The position numbers and the translations under genes were made by a program. Positions 1 through 8,176 of a stretch of DNA of 64,000 nucleotides are shown one piece after another. Origin of the DNA: an uncultured Pelagibacteraceae bacterium (GTDB lineage: Bacteria; Pseudomonadota; Alphaproteobacteria; Pelagibacterales; Pelagibacteraceae); NCBI GenBank assembly GCA_902569615.1, contig CACFUX010000001.1, positions 16,319 through 80,318 of the forward strand. Reading direction: 5' to 3'. How positions within the stretch are numbered: position 1 is the first letter of the stretch; each line of letters begins with the position of its first letter. The notes below the pieces were generated by a model. It had not been told where the DNA came from. It saw nothing but the letters and a program-made list of their open reading frames with translations, and did not search any database.

Positions 1-276
1 GTTTGTATTGCAAGAACTGTAGAAAAAGGAATTTCTAAGTATGGAGAGGAAAAAGGTTTGCTCTCTATTGGTTTAGGATGCCAAATTAAATATGCTAAAG
101 ATTTTGTTTACGCAGATGGTTTAAATTTAAATGATGAAAAAAGTGAATCTAAGATTGGTGTTTCTTGCAGAAAATGTGACCGTTTAGATTGCAGTCAAAG
201 GGCCTTTCCTCCTGATACTCAAAACTATGATGTTAATATAAATCAACGTGGAGTATCTATTTTTGTTAATCAATAA
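1..276 (+). CDS. C-terminal part of an XRE/short-chain-fatty-acid-type transcriptional regulator (5' truncated by window edge)
   Basis: Frame 1 is open from base 1 (VCIARTVEKGISKYGEEKGLLSIGLGCQIKYA...). The Cys motif CRKCDRLDCSQRAFPP is typical of the C-terminal domain of RamB/DUF2083-type regulators. Confidence 0.7.
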   Translation, partial: VCIARTVEKGISKYGEEKGLLSIGLGCQIKYAKDFVYADGLNLNDEKSESKIGVSCRKCDRLDCSQRAFPPDTQNYDVNINQRGVSIFVNQ

Positions 277-1422
277 TTACTGATTATCTTTACTTGATCT
301 TTCTTTTTCTAATAATTGTGTAAGTGAGTCCACCATCATGTCAGATGCTTTAAATATTTCAGCAGGCTTATATTCATTTGAAATATTTTTTTCTGGATTT
401 GATTTATCTTCAATAATAATTCCTTTATCTGGAGAATTGTCTTTAATGTAAATTAGAATTAACCATTCATCTTCTGGTGCCTCGTCCCATTTAATATAAA
501 CCTCTCCATTTTCAAATCTTTTATCAATACATCTAAAAATAGACATATGTCTTGTGATATGCCTTTTGTTAAGTTGAAAAACAAGACTATTTGCACTTCT
601 GTAAAAACTTTCTAAGGCATTCTCAATTTTTTGTCTCGCTAATGTATAATTTTTTTCTTTAAGTAATAATGTTTCTCTATCATCTCCTTCCTGTACTTGA
701 ACTCCAAGAGCCTCAACCCTTTCTCTAATTTTTTGATCTCTTATTAATTGATATTTATGCTTTAGTTTATCTATTCTTTCTTGAAGACCTGAATAATCAT
801 CTCTCTTTTCTTTTAATGAAATTTTTTCTAATTTTTCTAATTCCTTAATCTCTCTAATTCTAAATTTTTCTATTTGCTGTTCAATTTTAATTTCTTGTAA
901 AAATCTTTTTTGTCTCTCAGCTTGTTCTTTTCTTAAAATTGCTTGTTCTTGTCTTAAAAATTTTTTTAAATCTCTATTTCTTTCTTTTTCTAACTTTTTT
1001 TCTTCCTTTAATTCTTTTTCTTTAAGTTTTAAAATTAAATTTTCTTGAATCTTTTTCTGCTCTTCTCTGTCTTTTTTTTCTTTCTCTTTTTTTTCAAATT
1101 CCTCAACTTTTAATCTTTGCTTTTCTTCTAATCTTAATTTTTTAAATTCTTGGATTTTATTATCTACTTTTTGGAAAAATCCCTGAATTGCTCTGTCCAA
1201 ATTAAAAATATCTATTTTAATTTTGAATTTTGGTTTTAATTTTTCCTGAAATCTAATTATATTTAGTACAAAACTCTTTTTAGGTTTTTTGCTGTAATTT
1301 TTTTTCTTTAAAAATTTAGATTTTTTAACTAAATTTTTCTTCCTTATTTTTTTCTTATATTTTCTTTTTAATGGTTTTTTATTTACCTTTTTTTTGATAA
1401 TTTTTTTTTTCTTTTTTTTCAT
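277..1422 (-). CDS. Lys/Glu-rich coiled-coil hypothetical protein with a poly-Lys N-terminus and a small C-terminal domain
   Basis: 381-aa ORF. N-terminus MKKKKKKIIKKKVNKKPLKRKYKKKIRKK..., then charged heptad-like helix, then a less biased C-terminal ~130 aa (SANSLVFQLNKRHITRHMSIFRCIDKRFENGEVYIKWDEAPEDEWLILIYI). Confidence 0.6.
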   Translation of the reverse strand: MKKKKKKIIKKKVNKKPLKRKYKKKIRKKNLVKKSKFLKKKNYSKKPKKSFVLNIIRFQEKLKPKFKIKIDIFNLDRAIQGFFQKVDNKIQEFKKLRLEEKQRLKVEEFEKKEKEKKDREEQKKIQENLILKLKEKELKEEKKLEKERNRDLKKFLRQEQAILRKEQAERQKRFLQEIKIEQQIEKFRIREIKELEKLEKISLKEKRDDYSGLQERIDKLKHKYQLIRDQKIRERVEALGVQVQEGDDRETLLLKEKNYTLARQKIENALESFYRSANSLVFQLNKRHITRHMSIFRCIDKRFENGEVYIKWDEAPEDEWLILIYIKDNSPDKGIIIEDKSNPEKNISNEYKPAEIFKASDMMVDSLTQLLEKERSSKDNQ

Positions 1423-1452
1423 TTAGATTGTTTATGATTTATCAATAAACAA

Positions 1453-2641
1453 TTAATAAATATAGTCTCTTGTTATCGGAGTTGCTTTAAGTTTTTTTGT
1501 TAATTGAAATTGAAATACAACCTGATCACTCCATTTAAACGCCATTTCACATCCTACTAAGTAAAATTCCCACATTCTAAAAAACTTTTCATCAAACATT
1601 TCTAAAACCTCATTTTTTTTAGACATAAACCTATCTTTCCAATTTCTTAGTGTGTGCTGGTAATGAGTTCTCAGCACTTCTAAGTCAGATATAATTAGAC
1701 CTGATTTTTCAATAGGCAATGCAACTTCACTTAAACTCGGTGTATAGCCTCCTGGAAATATATACTTTGTTATCCATGGCTGTGGTCCTCTTGGTGGATT
1801 TATAGATCCGATTGTGTGAATTAATGCTACTCCATCCTCATTTAAAAAATCAAAAACTTTATTAAAATATGTTTTATAAAATTTTCTTCCTACATGTTCA
1901 AACATTCCAACACTCACAACTCGATCAAATTTTTCATTTAACTGCCTATAATCTGAAAGTCTAAACTCAACTTGATTTTCCAAATTCATTTCTTTAGCTT
2001 TTTGCTTTGAATATTCCAATTGGTTTTCGGATAGAGTAATTCCAACAACCTCACACTGAGTTTTTTTTGCAATATCTATAGCTAGAGTTCCCCAGCCACA
2101 TCCTATATCTAAGACTTTTTGATTAGGTTTAAGATTTAATTTTTTTATTATATGATCTATTTTATTATTTTGAGCTACTTCTAAAGTATCATCTTCATTT
2201 TTTAAAATAAGCACATGAGTATTGTCTTTTCTCATCTAAAAATAAATCATAAAACTTTTCTGATATATCATAATGATGAGCGACATTTTCTTTTGATTTT
2301 CCGATTAAATTAAAGTTTGTTATATATCTATAAACTCTTCTAAATCTCGCTAGAATATTTGTTATTCCGTTGGTTGGATCTCTGCCAACATTTTTTAATG
2401 CAATATCTAAAAATTCAGTCAATGAACCATTTTCAATTACAATTGATCCATTCATATATCCTTCTCCAAAGTATAAGTCTGGATTTATCAAAAGTTTCCA
2501 ATGTAATGATTTATCTAAAATTTTAAGTTTTATTGGTTTTTCTTTTTTTGGTTTTCCAATTATATAAGATTTGTTGTTTGCGTCTAAAAATTCAAACCCG
2601 TCATCTTTTATTAATTTTCTTAAAAAATCCAATAATTTCAT
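1453..2641 (-). pseudogene. cfa: Cyclopropane-fatty-acyl-phospholipid synthase, split into two ORFs by a one-base frameshift
   Basis: ORF 2195..2641 carries the N-terminal part ending ...NVAHHYDISEKFYDLFLDEKRQYSCAYFKK*. ORF 1453..2235 carries ...LKNEDDTLEVAQNNKIDHIIKKLNLKPNQKVLDIGCGWGTLAIDIA... Removing one A from the A6 run (T6 on +, 2198-2203) gives a continuous ...YSCAYFKNEDDTLEVAQNNK.... Confidence 0.8.
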
Positions 2642-2655
2642 TTAAGTTATTTTTT

Positions 2656-3528
2656 TTAATTTTTATAATTAAAATCTATTTTTTTAAAATCTTCAATTAA
2701 TTTTTGATGGTCTTTATTATTAAGAAGGCTTAGAGGAGGCAAGATATTGCAATAAGATTTATCTGTTTCTGCCATTAAAGAATGAATAGCAGATATTAAA
2801 TTATATCTATCAAAAATACTTCTAACTTGACAAAGTTTTTCATTTACACTTTGATTTTTATTTTGAACAAAATCATCATAAACTTTTCTTGTTAAAGTTG
2901 CAGTCATATTACATGTTGCTGTTATTATTCCATCACATCCTAATTCAAGTCCTTTGAGCAATTTATTTTCTGATCCAGGAAATATTGAAAAGTTATCAAT
3001 TTTTAAATTTTCAAATAAGTTATATGAACTATCTTTAACTCCAATTATTTGTTTAGGAAATTTTTTATTTAAATCCTCTACACAACTTACACTAAATTTA
3101 TAACCACTCAATTTTTCAAAGTTATATAAAATGATTTCTGCATCTGGAACTCTTTCAATAATTTTTGAATAAAAGTTAAACACTTCTTTATCTGTATATT
3201 TGTAATAAGCTGGAGGCATAATTAAGAATTTCTTAAAATTTAATGATACAGCAATTTTCATTAAGTTTATTGTTTCAACTAACGAATTTAAACCCGTACC
3301 AATTATAAACTTATCCTTATTCTTGTTTGTAGAAATTGAATTTAATAAATTAATTTTTTCACTAACCGGTATTAATTGTGCCTGTCCGGTACTTCCAAAA
3401 AATGCTACTCCATGGCACCCTTGGTTTATTATATTTTCAGCATGAGAAATGGTTTTTTGGATGTTTAAAGATAAATCTTCATTCAAAATTGATAATGTAG
3501 CCGCATAAATGCCTTTAATTTTGTTCAT
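2656..3528 (-). CDS. Dihydrodipicolinate synthase / N-acetylneuraminate lyase family protein
   Basis: MNKIKGIYAATLSILNEDLSLN..., GVAFFGSTGQAQLIPVSEK, Schiff-base region IIGVKDSS. Confidence 0.8.
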   Translation of the reverse strand: MNKIKGIYAATLSILNEDLSLNIQKTISHAENIINQGCHGVAFFGSTGQAQLIPVSEKINLLNSISTNKNKDKFIIGTGLNSLVETINLMKIAVSLNFKKFLIMPPAYYKYTDKEVFNFYSKIIERVPDAEIILYNFEKLSGYKFSVSCVEDLNKKFPKQIIGVKDSSYNLFENLKIDNFSIFPGSENKLLKGLELGCDGIITATCNMTATLTRKVYDDFVQNKNQSVNEKLCQVRSIFDRYNLISAIHSLMAETDKSYCNILPPLSLLNNKDHQKLIEDFKKIDFNYKN

Positions 3529-3579
3529 AAATAAAATTTATATAAAAAAAAAATATAGTAAAGATTATAAAGTATTAAA

Positions 3580-4539
3580 ATGAAAATATTGGCAATTCAA
3601 AACCGAATGGGAATTGGAGATATGGTAATTTTTTTACCTTTTATAGAAGCGATATCAAAAAAGTTTAATACTCCAATAAGTATTTTAGTAAAAGAAAACT
3701 CTAAGGCTTTAGAATATTTAGAAGAAAATCAATATATAGAAAAAATTTTAATACTTGAAAGAAATAAAAATAGTAGCCATCATGATGGAATTTTTGGTTC
3801 ATTAAATCTTGCTAATGAATTGAAAAAATATAATTTTGAAAAAGTTTTTATTTTTAACTCATCTTTAAGATTTTATCTAATTTGTAAAGTAGCTGGTATA
3901 AAAAAAATATTTCAATATCCATTATTTCAAAAAAAAAACCAGCACTTAATTAATGCAGCTAAAAATTTTATAAAAAAAGAATTAGACATGGATGTAAAAA
4001 GTCAACCAAAAATTGACTTGAAAAATTCATTAATAGAAAGTGCAAAGGAAAAATATATGATAAAGCCAGATCAAATCAATATACTTTTAGGAATTGGAGG
4101 ATCTGGACCAACAAAAAGAATACCTGCAAAAAAATTCTTAAGCTTTATGAAAATGGCAAATAAAAATTATGATTGTAAGTATTTTTTAGCTACAGGTACT
4201 AACGAAGAAGAACAAAGTATTTTAAATGAAATTTTAAATTCTGAATTTAAACAAAAATGTATACCTTTAGATAAAATTAATATTAAAGACTCTCTTCCTA
4301 TAATTAAAAATTGTAATCTTGCTGTATGTAATGACTCAAGCTTTAGTCATTTATCTGCTGCATTAGATATTCCTACAATTGTTCTTATTTCTGATGCACC
4401 TTTGATGTATGCAAGTTATAGTCCAAATATGTATCCAATTATACCTGATGGAGAAGTTACTGTAACACACAGTACAAACGGAAAAGAAAAAATTAACCCT
4501 GAAAAAATATTTAAAAAATTTCAAGAAATTATTAATTAA
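3580..4539 (+). CDS. Glycosyltransferase family 9 (heptosyltransferase-like)
   Basis: Start MKILAIQNRMGIGDMVIFLPFIEAI; C-terminal motif NCNLAVCNDSSFSHLSAALDIPTIVL typical of GT9. Confidence 0.8.
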   Translation: MKILAIQNRMGIGDMVIFLPFIEAISKKFNTPISILVKENSKALEYLEENQYIEKILILERNKNSSHHDGIFGSLNLANELKKYNFEKVFIFNSSLRFYLICKVAGIKKIFQYPLFQKKNQHLINAAKNFIKKELDMDVKSQPKIDLKNSLIESAKEKYMIKPDQINILLGIGGSGPTKRIPAKKFLSFMKMANKNYDCKYFLATGTNEEEQSILNEILNSEFKQKCIPLDKINIKDSLPIIKNCNLAVCNDSSFSHLSAALDIPTIVLISDAPLMYASYSPNMYPIIPDGEVTVTHSTNGKEKINPEKIFKKFQEIIN

Positions 4540-5039
4540 ACTAAATCTTTTAAAACTACATCTTTCGCTTCATTAACCATAGCTGATAATCTAGAAGTCT
4601 CTGGAGAAATATCTGGATGAATTTTTTTTTGAATTTTTGCATGAGCTTTTTGGACATCTTCTTTTGTAATTTTTTTACTTTTATCTAAATTCAATATTTT
4701 GTAAGCCTCATCAATAGATAAAGTTGATGAATTATTATAATTATTATTTTTAAACGAAAATCTTCCTGAGTTTCTTAAAGTTTGAATCAGTCTGAATAAG
4801 CCAATCAATTGATATAACGTTAAACCTTTAAGTTTAATTATTCCAAGGCTCATAAGAATTAAAGGAATAGAAAATAAAAATCTTCCTCCTAATGCAAATA
4901 ACAAGGCTAATAATACGGATGCTATAAAAATAATAAGTCGCACAGTTTTTGAAATTTTTTTTGCTGAAGCACTTGCAATTAGTCTTAGCAAAATATAACT
5001 AACGACTAAAATAATAAGTGCATAAATAAGAATATTCAT
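4536..5039 (-). CDS. Membrane-anchored J-domain protein (Pam18/Tim14-like architecture)
   Basis: N-terminal TM segments, then SIDEAYKILNLDKSKKITKEDVQKAHAKIQKKIHPDISPETSRLSAMVNEAKDVVLKDLV with HPD. Start chosen at internal Met (MNILIYALI) because the ORF start at 5069 overlaps the divergent gene. Confidence 0.75.
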   Translation of the reverse strand: MNILIYALIILVVSYILLRLIASASAKKISKTVRLIIFIASVLLALLFALGGRFLFSIPLILMSLGIIKLKGLTLYQLIGLFRLIQTLRNSGRFSFKNNNYNNSSTLSIDEAYKILNLDKSKKITKEDVQKAHAKIQKKIHPDISPETSRLSAMVNEAKDVVLKDLV

Positions 5040-5054
5040 ATATTTAGATTTTTT

Positions 5055-7130
5055 ATGAAAATACCACAATTAGAAAAAAAACCCGAATTAAAATCTTGTC
5101 ACAATGTCAATTGGGAAGATAATTATAGCTGGGTACATCAATCAAATATTCTTGAGGTTTTAAGAGATAGTTCAAAATTGGTTCCTCAAGTTAGGAACTA
5201 TTTGGAAGAAGAAAATGCTTATACTGAATATCATCTGAAAGACACAGCGGATATTCAAAAACAGCTATTTAAAGAAATAAAAGGAAGAATTAAATTAGAT
5301 GATGAAACTCTACCTTATAAAGATACCCATTATGAATATTGGACAAAAACAACAACCAAAGGAAACTATTCTATTAAGCTAAGAAAAAAAATTGGAACAA
5401 ATGAAGTTGAAGAAATATGGGATGGAGATAAGGAAAAAGAAAAATTAAATACAGAATACTTTGGTGTTGGAGATTTAGAAGTTAGCTATAATGATAAATA
5501 TTTAGGTTACTCTCTAGATTTAAAAGGTTCAGAATACTATTCAATTTATATAAGAGATATTTCTTCAAATGAATTAATTACTGAAAAAATAGATGAAACA
5601 AGTGGAGCAATAACTTTTAGTTTAGATGATAAATATATTTTTTATTCAAAATTAGATAAGTTTCATAGGCCGAGAACAATTTATAGACATAAATTAGGAA
5701 CTCCTGTCAAAGATGATGAATTAATATTTGAAGAAAAAAGTGAAGCATTCACTGTGGGTATTGGTTTAAGCGCAGATGATAAATATTTTTTTATTACAAC
5801 ATCAGACCATAATACATCTGAACAATATTATTTTGGAGTACATGAAGAAAATCCTAAACCAAAATTAATTAAAGAGAGAAAAAGAGGAATAATTTATTCT
5901 GTAAATTCTTGGGATGGCTATTTTTACAATCACACTAATGAAAATGCGGAAGACTTTAAAATTGACAGATGTAGAAATTTGTCAGAACAAAAATGGGAAG
6001 AATATATACCAGCAAAAGATGAAGTTTTAATTGGTGGACTGTCTTTTTTAAATAATTGGATGATTAGATCTGAAATTTCTAACGCGCTAGGGAAATTATT
6101 TGTAAAAGATCTAAAAAAAAATATAGAAGAAGAATTAATTTTTACTGATGAAAAAGTTATAGTTCCTGGAATATCTTCTACTCAAAAAGACAAAAATACT
6201 GATTTAGTTTATTTATCTTATTCCTCTCCCAAAACACCAGGAAGGGTGTACTTATATAATTTGAAAACTAAAGATAAAAAATTAGTAAAAGAACAAGAAA
6301 TTCCTTCTGGTCATAATCCCGATGATTATATTGTTGAAAGATTAGAATGTCGTTCTCATGATGGAAGAATGGTTCCATTAACAATAACAAGACATAAGAA
6401 AACTAAAATTGATGGATCTGCAAATTTATTATTGTATGGATATGGTTCTTATGGAAGTTCCATGTCACCAGGTTTCTCATCAACAAGATTAAGTTTAATT
6501 GATAGAGATATAATTTGGGTAACAGCGCATATAAGAGGCGGAATGGAAAGAGGAATGAAGTGGTGGAAAGAAGGAAAACTTTTGAATAAAAAAAATACCT
6601 TCGAGGATTATATTGCTGTAGGTAAATATTTAATTGGAAAAAAATACACCTCTAAAGGTAAAATAATTGGAATGGGAGGCTCTGCTGGAGGACTGTTAAT
6701 GGGGGCTGTAGTTAATCAAGAACCTGAACTATTTTTAGGGATTATAATGGCAGTTCCATTTGTAGACTCTTTAACTACAAATTTAGATCATTCTTTGCCT
6801 TTGACGGTTGGGGAATTTGATGAATTTGGAAATGCAAAAGAAAATAAAGATCATTTTGACTATATTTTTTCTTATGCCCCTTATAATAATATAAAAAAAA
6901 TGGACTATCCTCATATTTTAATAACAACAAGTTTAAGCGATAATAGAGTTTTATTTGATGAACCAACAAAATTTACTGCAAAATTAAGAGAGTTTAAAAC
7001 TGATAACAATTTATTACTATTGAAAACTGAAATGAATGCTGGTCATGGTGGAAAATCTGGAAGAGATGGCGCTATAGAAGAAATTGCCCTAGATTATGCA
7101 TTCGCAATTAAAATATCCTCTAAAATCTAA
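5055..7130 (+). CDS. ptrB: Prolyl oligopeptidase family serine peptidase (oligopeptidase B-like, S9)
   Basis: 691 aa; GGSAGGLLMGAVVN nucleophile motif, NAGHGGKSGR His region, N-terminal beta-propeller-like repeats. Confidence 0.85.
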   Translation: MKIPQLEKKPELKSCHNVNWEDNYSWVHQSNILEVLRDSSKLVPQVRNYLEEENAYTEYHLKDTADIQKQLFKEIKGRIKLDDETLPYKDTHYEYWTKTTTKGNYSIKLRKKIGTNEVEEIWDGDKEKEKLNTEYFGVGDLEVSYNDKYLGYSLDLKGSEYYSIYIRDISSNELITEKIDETSGAITFSLDDKYIFYSKLDKFHRPRTIYRHKLGTPVKDDELIFEEKSEAFTVGIGLSADDKYFFITTSDHNTSEQYYFGVHEENPKPKLIKERKRGIIYSVNSWDGYFYNHTNENAEDFKIDRCRNLSEQKWEEYIPAKDEVLIGGLSFLNNWMIRSEISNALGKLFVKDLKKNIEEELIFTDEKVIVPGISSTQKDKNTDLVYLSYSSPKTPGRVYLYNLKTKDKKLVKEQEIPSGHNPDDYIVERLECRSHDGRMVPLTITRHKKTKIDGSANLLLYGYGSYGSSMSPGFSSTRLSLIDRDIIWVTAHIRGGMERGMKWWKEGKLLNKKNTFEDYIAVGKYLIGKKYTSKGKIIGMGGSAGGLLMGAVVNQEPELFLGIIMAVPFVDSLTTNLDHSLPLTVGEFDEFGNAKENKDHFDYIFSYAPYNNIKKMDYPHILITTSLSDNRVLFDEPTKFTAKLREFKTDNNLLLLKTEMNAGHGGKSGRDGAIEEIALDYAFAIKISSKI

Positions 7131-7140
7131 ATTCCCGATA

Positions 7141-7170
7141 TTGAAAATTTAAAATTAGTAACTATATAAT
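7141..7170 (+). promoter_or_regulatory. Putative sigma70-type promoter of hsp20
   Basis: TTGAAA (7141-7146), 18-nt spacer, TATAAT (7165-7170). Confidence 0.5.
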
Positions 7171-7176
7171 TTTGAA

Positions 7177-7229
7177 AGTCGCCTAATGGGGCTTTTATAA
7201 ATAAACTTGCTTTAACAAAGGAGGATATT
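7177..7229 (+). promoter_or_regulatory. ROSE-like RNA thermometer in the hsp20 5' UTR
   Basis: CUUGCUUU (7206-7213) pairs with the Shine-Dalgarno AAAGGAGG (7217-7224) with a single G-G mismatch and AAC loop. It contains the ROSE-type UUGCU anti-SD. A GC-containing hairpin (GCCUAAUGGGGC) lies upstream. Confidence 0.65.
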
Positions 7230-7676
7230 ATGACAAGTAAGGATTTATCTATATTTAACTCTCTAAGACCTTTTTCAATTGGTTTTGACGATATGTTCGA
7301 CCAATTTGAAAGTATGTTGGGCAATGGGCATATGACTATGCAGTCAAACTACCCTCCATACAACATAAGAAAAACTGGAAAGGATAACTACTCTATAGAG
7401 GTTGCTCTTGCTGGTTTTAGTAAAAGGGATGTAGAAGTTGAGTTTGAAGACAATTTATTAACTGTAAAAACAAAACAAGTTGATAAGTCTGAGGACAAAA
7501 GTGAAGATGGAGAAATTATTCACAAAGGTATTTCTCAAAGACATTTTGCTAGATCGTTTACAATTGCAGATGATGTAAAAGTAGGTGGCGCAGAACTAAA
7601 AGATGGTCTTTTGACGATAGCTTGTGAAAGAATTGTACCTGAGTATAAAAAGAAAAAACTTATTGAAATTAAATAA
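7230..7676 (+). CDS. Small heat shock protein, Hsp20/IbpA family
   Basis: Alpha-crystallin domain (PPYNIRKTGKDNYSIEVALAGFSKRDVEVEFEDNLLTVKTKQ...HKGISQRHFARSFTIADDVKV). Confidence 0.9.
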   Translation: MTSKDLSIFNSLRPFSIGFDDMFDQFESMLGNGHMTMQSNYPPYNIRKTGKDNYSIEVALAGFSKRDVEVEFEDNLLTVKTKQVDKSEDKSEDGEIIHKGISQRHFARSFTIADDVKVGGAELKDGLLTIACERIVPEYKKKKLIEIK

Positions 7677-7689
7677 GTACTAAATCTTG

Positions 7690-7712
7690 CTTGTGGGGAT
7701 AATCCCCACAAG
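7690..7712. terminator. Strong perfect hairpin between convergent hsp20 and lipoprotein gene
   Basis: CTTGTGGGGA-TAA-TCCCCACAAG, 10-bp perfect stem with 3-nt loop. No long T-tract follows. Confidence 0.6.
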
Positions 7713-7726
7713 TGCTATATAAATAA

Positions 7727-8029
7727 TTAAATACATCCACTAGAAGTAAATCCTACAATAGTCCCACTAGTATTAATTTCAAATTTTCTTTCACACGGAA
7801 TTCCATATTTTTTTGTTTTATAAACAAGAGTTTCATTTCCTAAATCATTTATAAAATCTTCTGTTGGGGCCCCTAATTCAAGTTTTAATTCGTTAACTTG
7901 TTTTCCAACAAATTGTCCAAATCTCTCATTCTCTTTTTCTGCAACTTCATCGGATTTATTTTTTATAGTCTGACAACCAGCCAAAAACAAAAAAATTGAA
8001 AATAAAAATAAAACGAATCTAATTTTCAT
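7727..8029 (-). CDS. Small lipoprotein
   Basis: Signal peptide and lipobox MKIRFVLFLFSIFLFLAGCQTIKNK. Internal Met preferred over the ORF start at 8074. Confidence 0.6.
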   Translation of the reverse strand: MKIRFVLFLFSIFLFLAGCQTIKNKSDEVAEKENERFGQFVGKQVNELKLELGAPTEDFINDLGNETLVYKTKKYGIPCERKFEINTSGTIVGFTSSGCI

Positions 8030-8176
8030 ACAAAAAAATATAACAATGAATTGTGTCAAAAGATTAACTTTCAAGTTGTAAATAATCTTTAATTAGTAAC
8101 AAAATCAAGCATTTTTGAATTCTTACTTAAGATTTTTTAAATAGAATCAAATATTGTACCGAAAAACGGAGGTCTA

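Noticed and set aside
277-1422. KE-rich region as a DNA tandem repeat or CRISPR-like array
   Set aside because: The AAG/AAA/GAA-type codon bias is low complexity, but there are no regular repeat-spacer units and the reading frame is open throughout.
8075-8176. Possible purine-sensing riboswitch before the NCS2 permease
   Set aside because: Read for purine aptamer and xanthine-type patterns and found no convincing conserved core. Left unclaimed.
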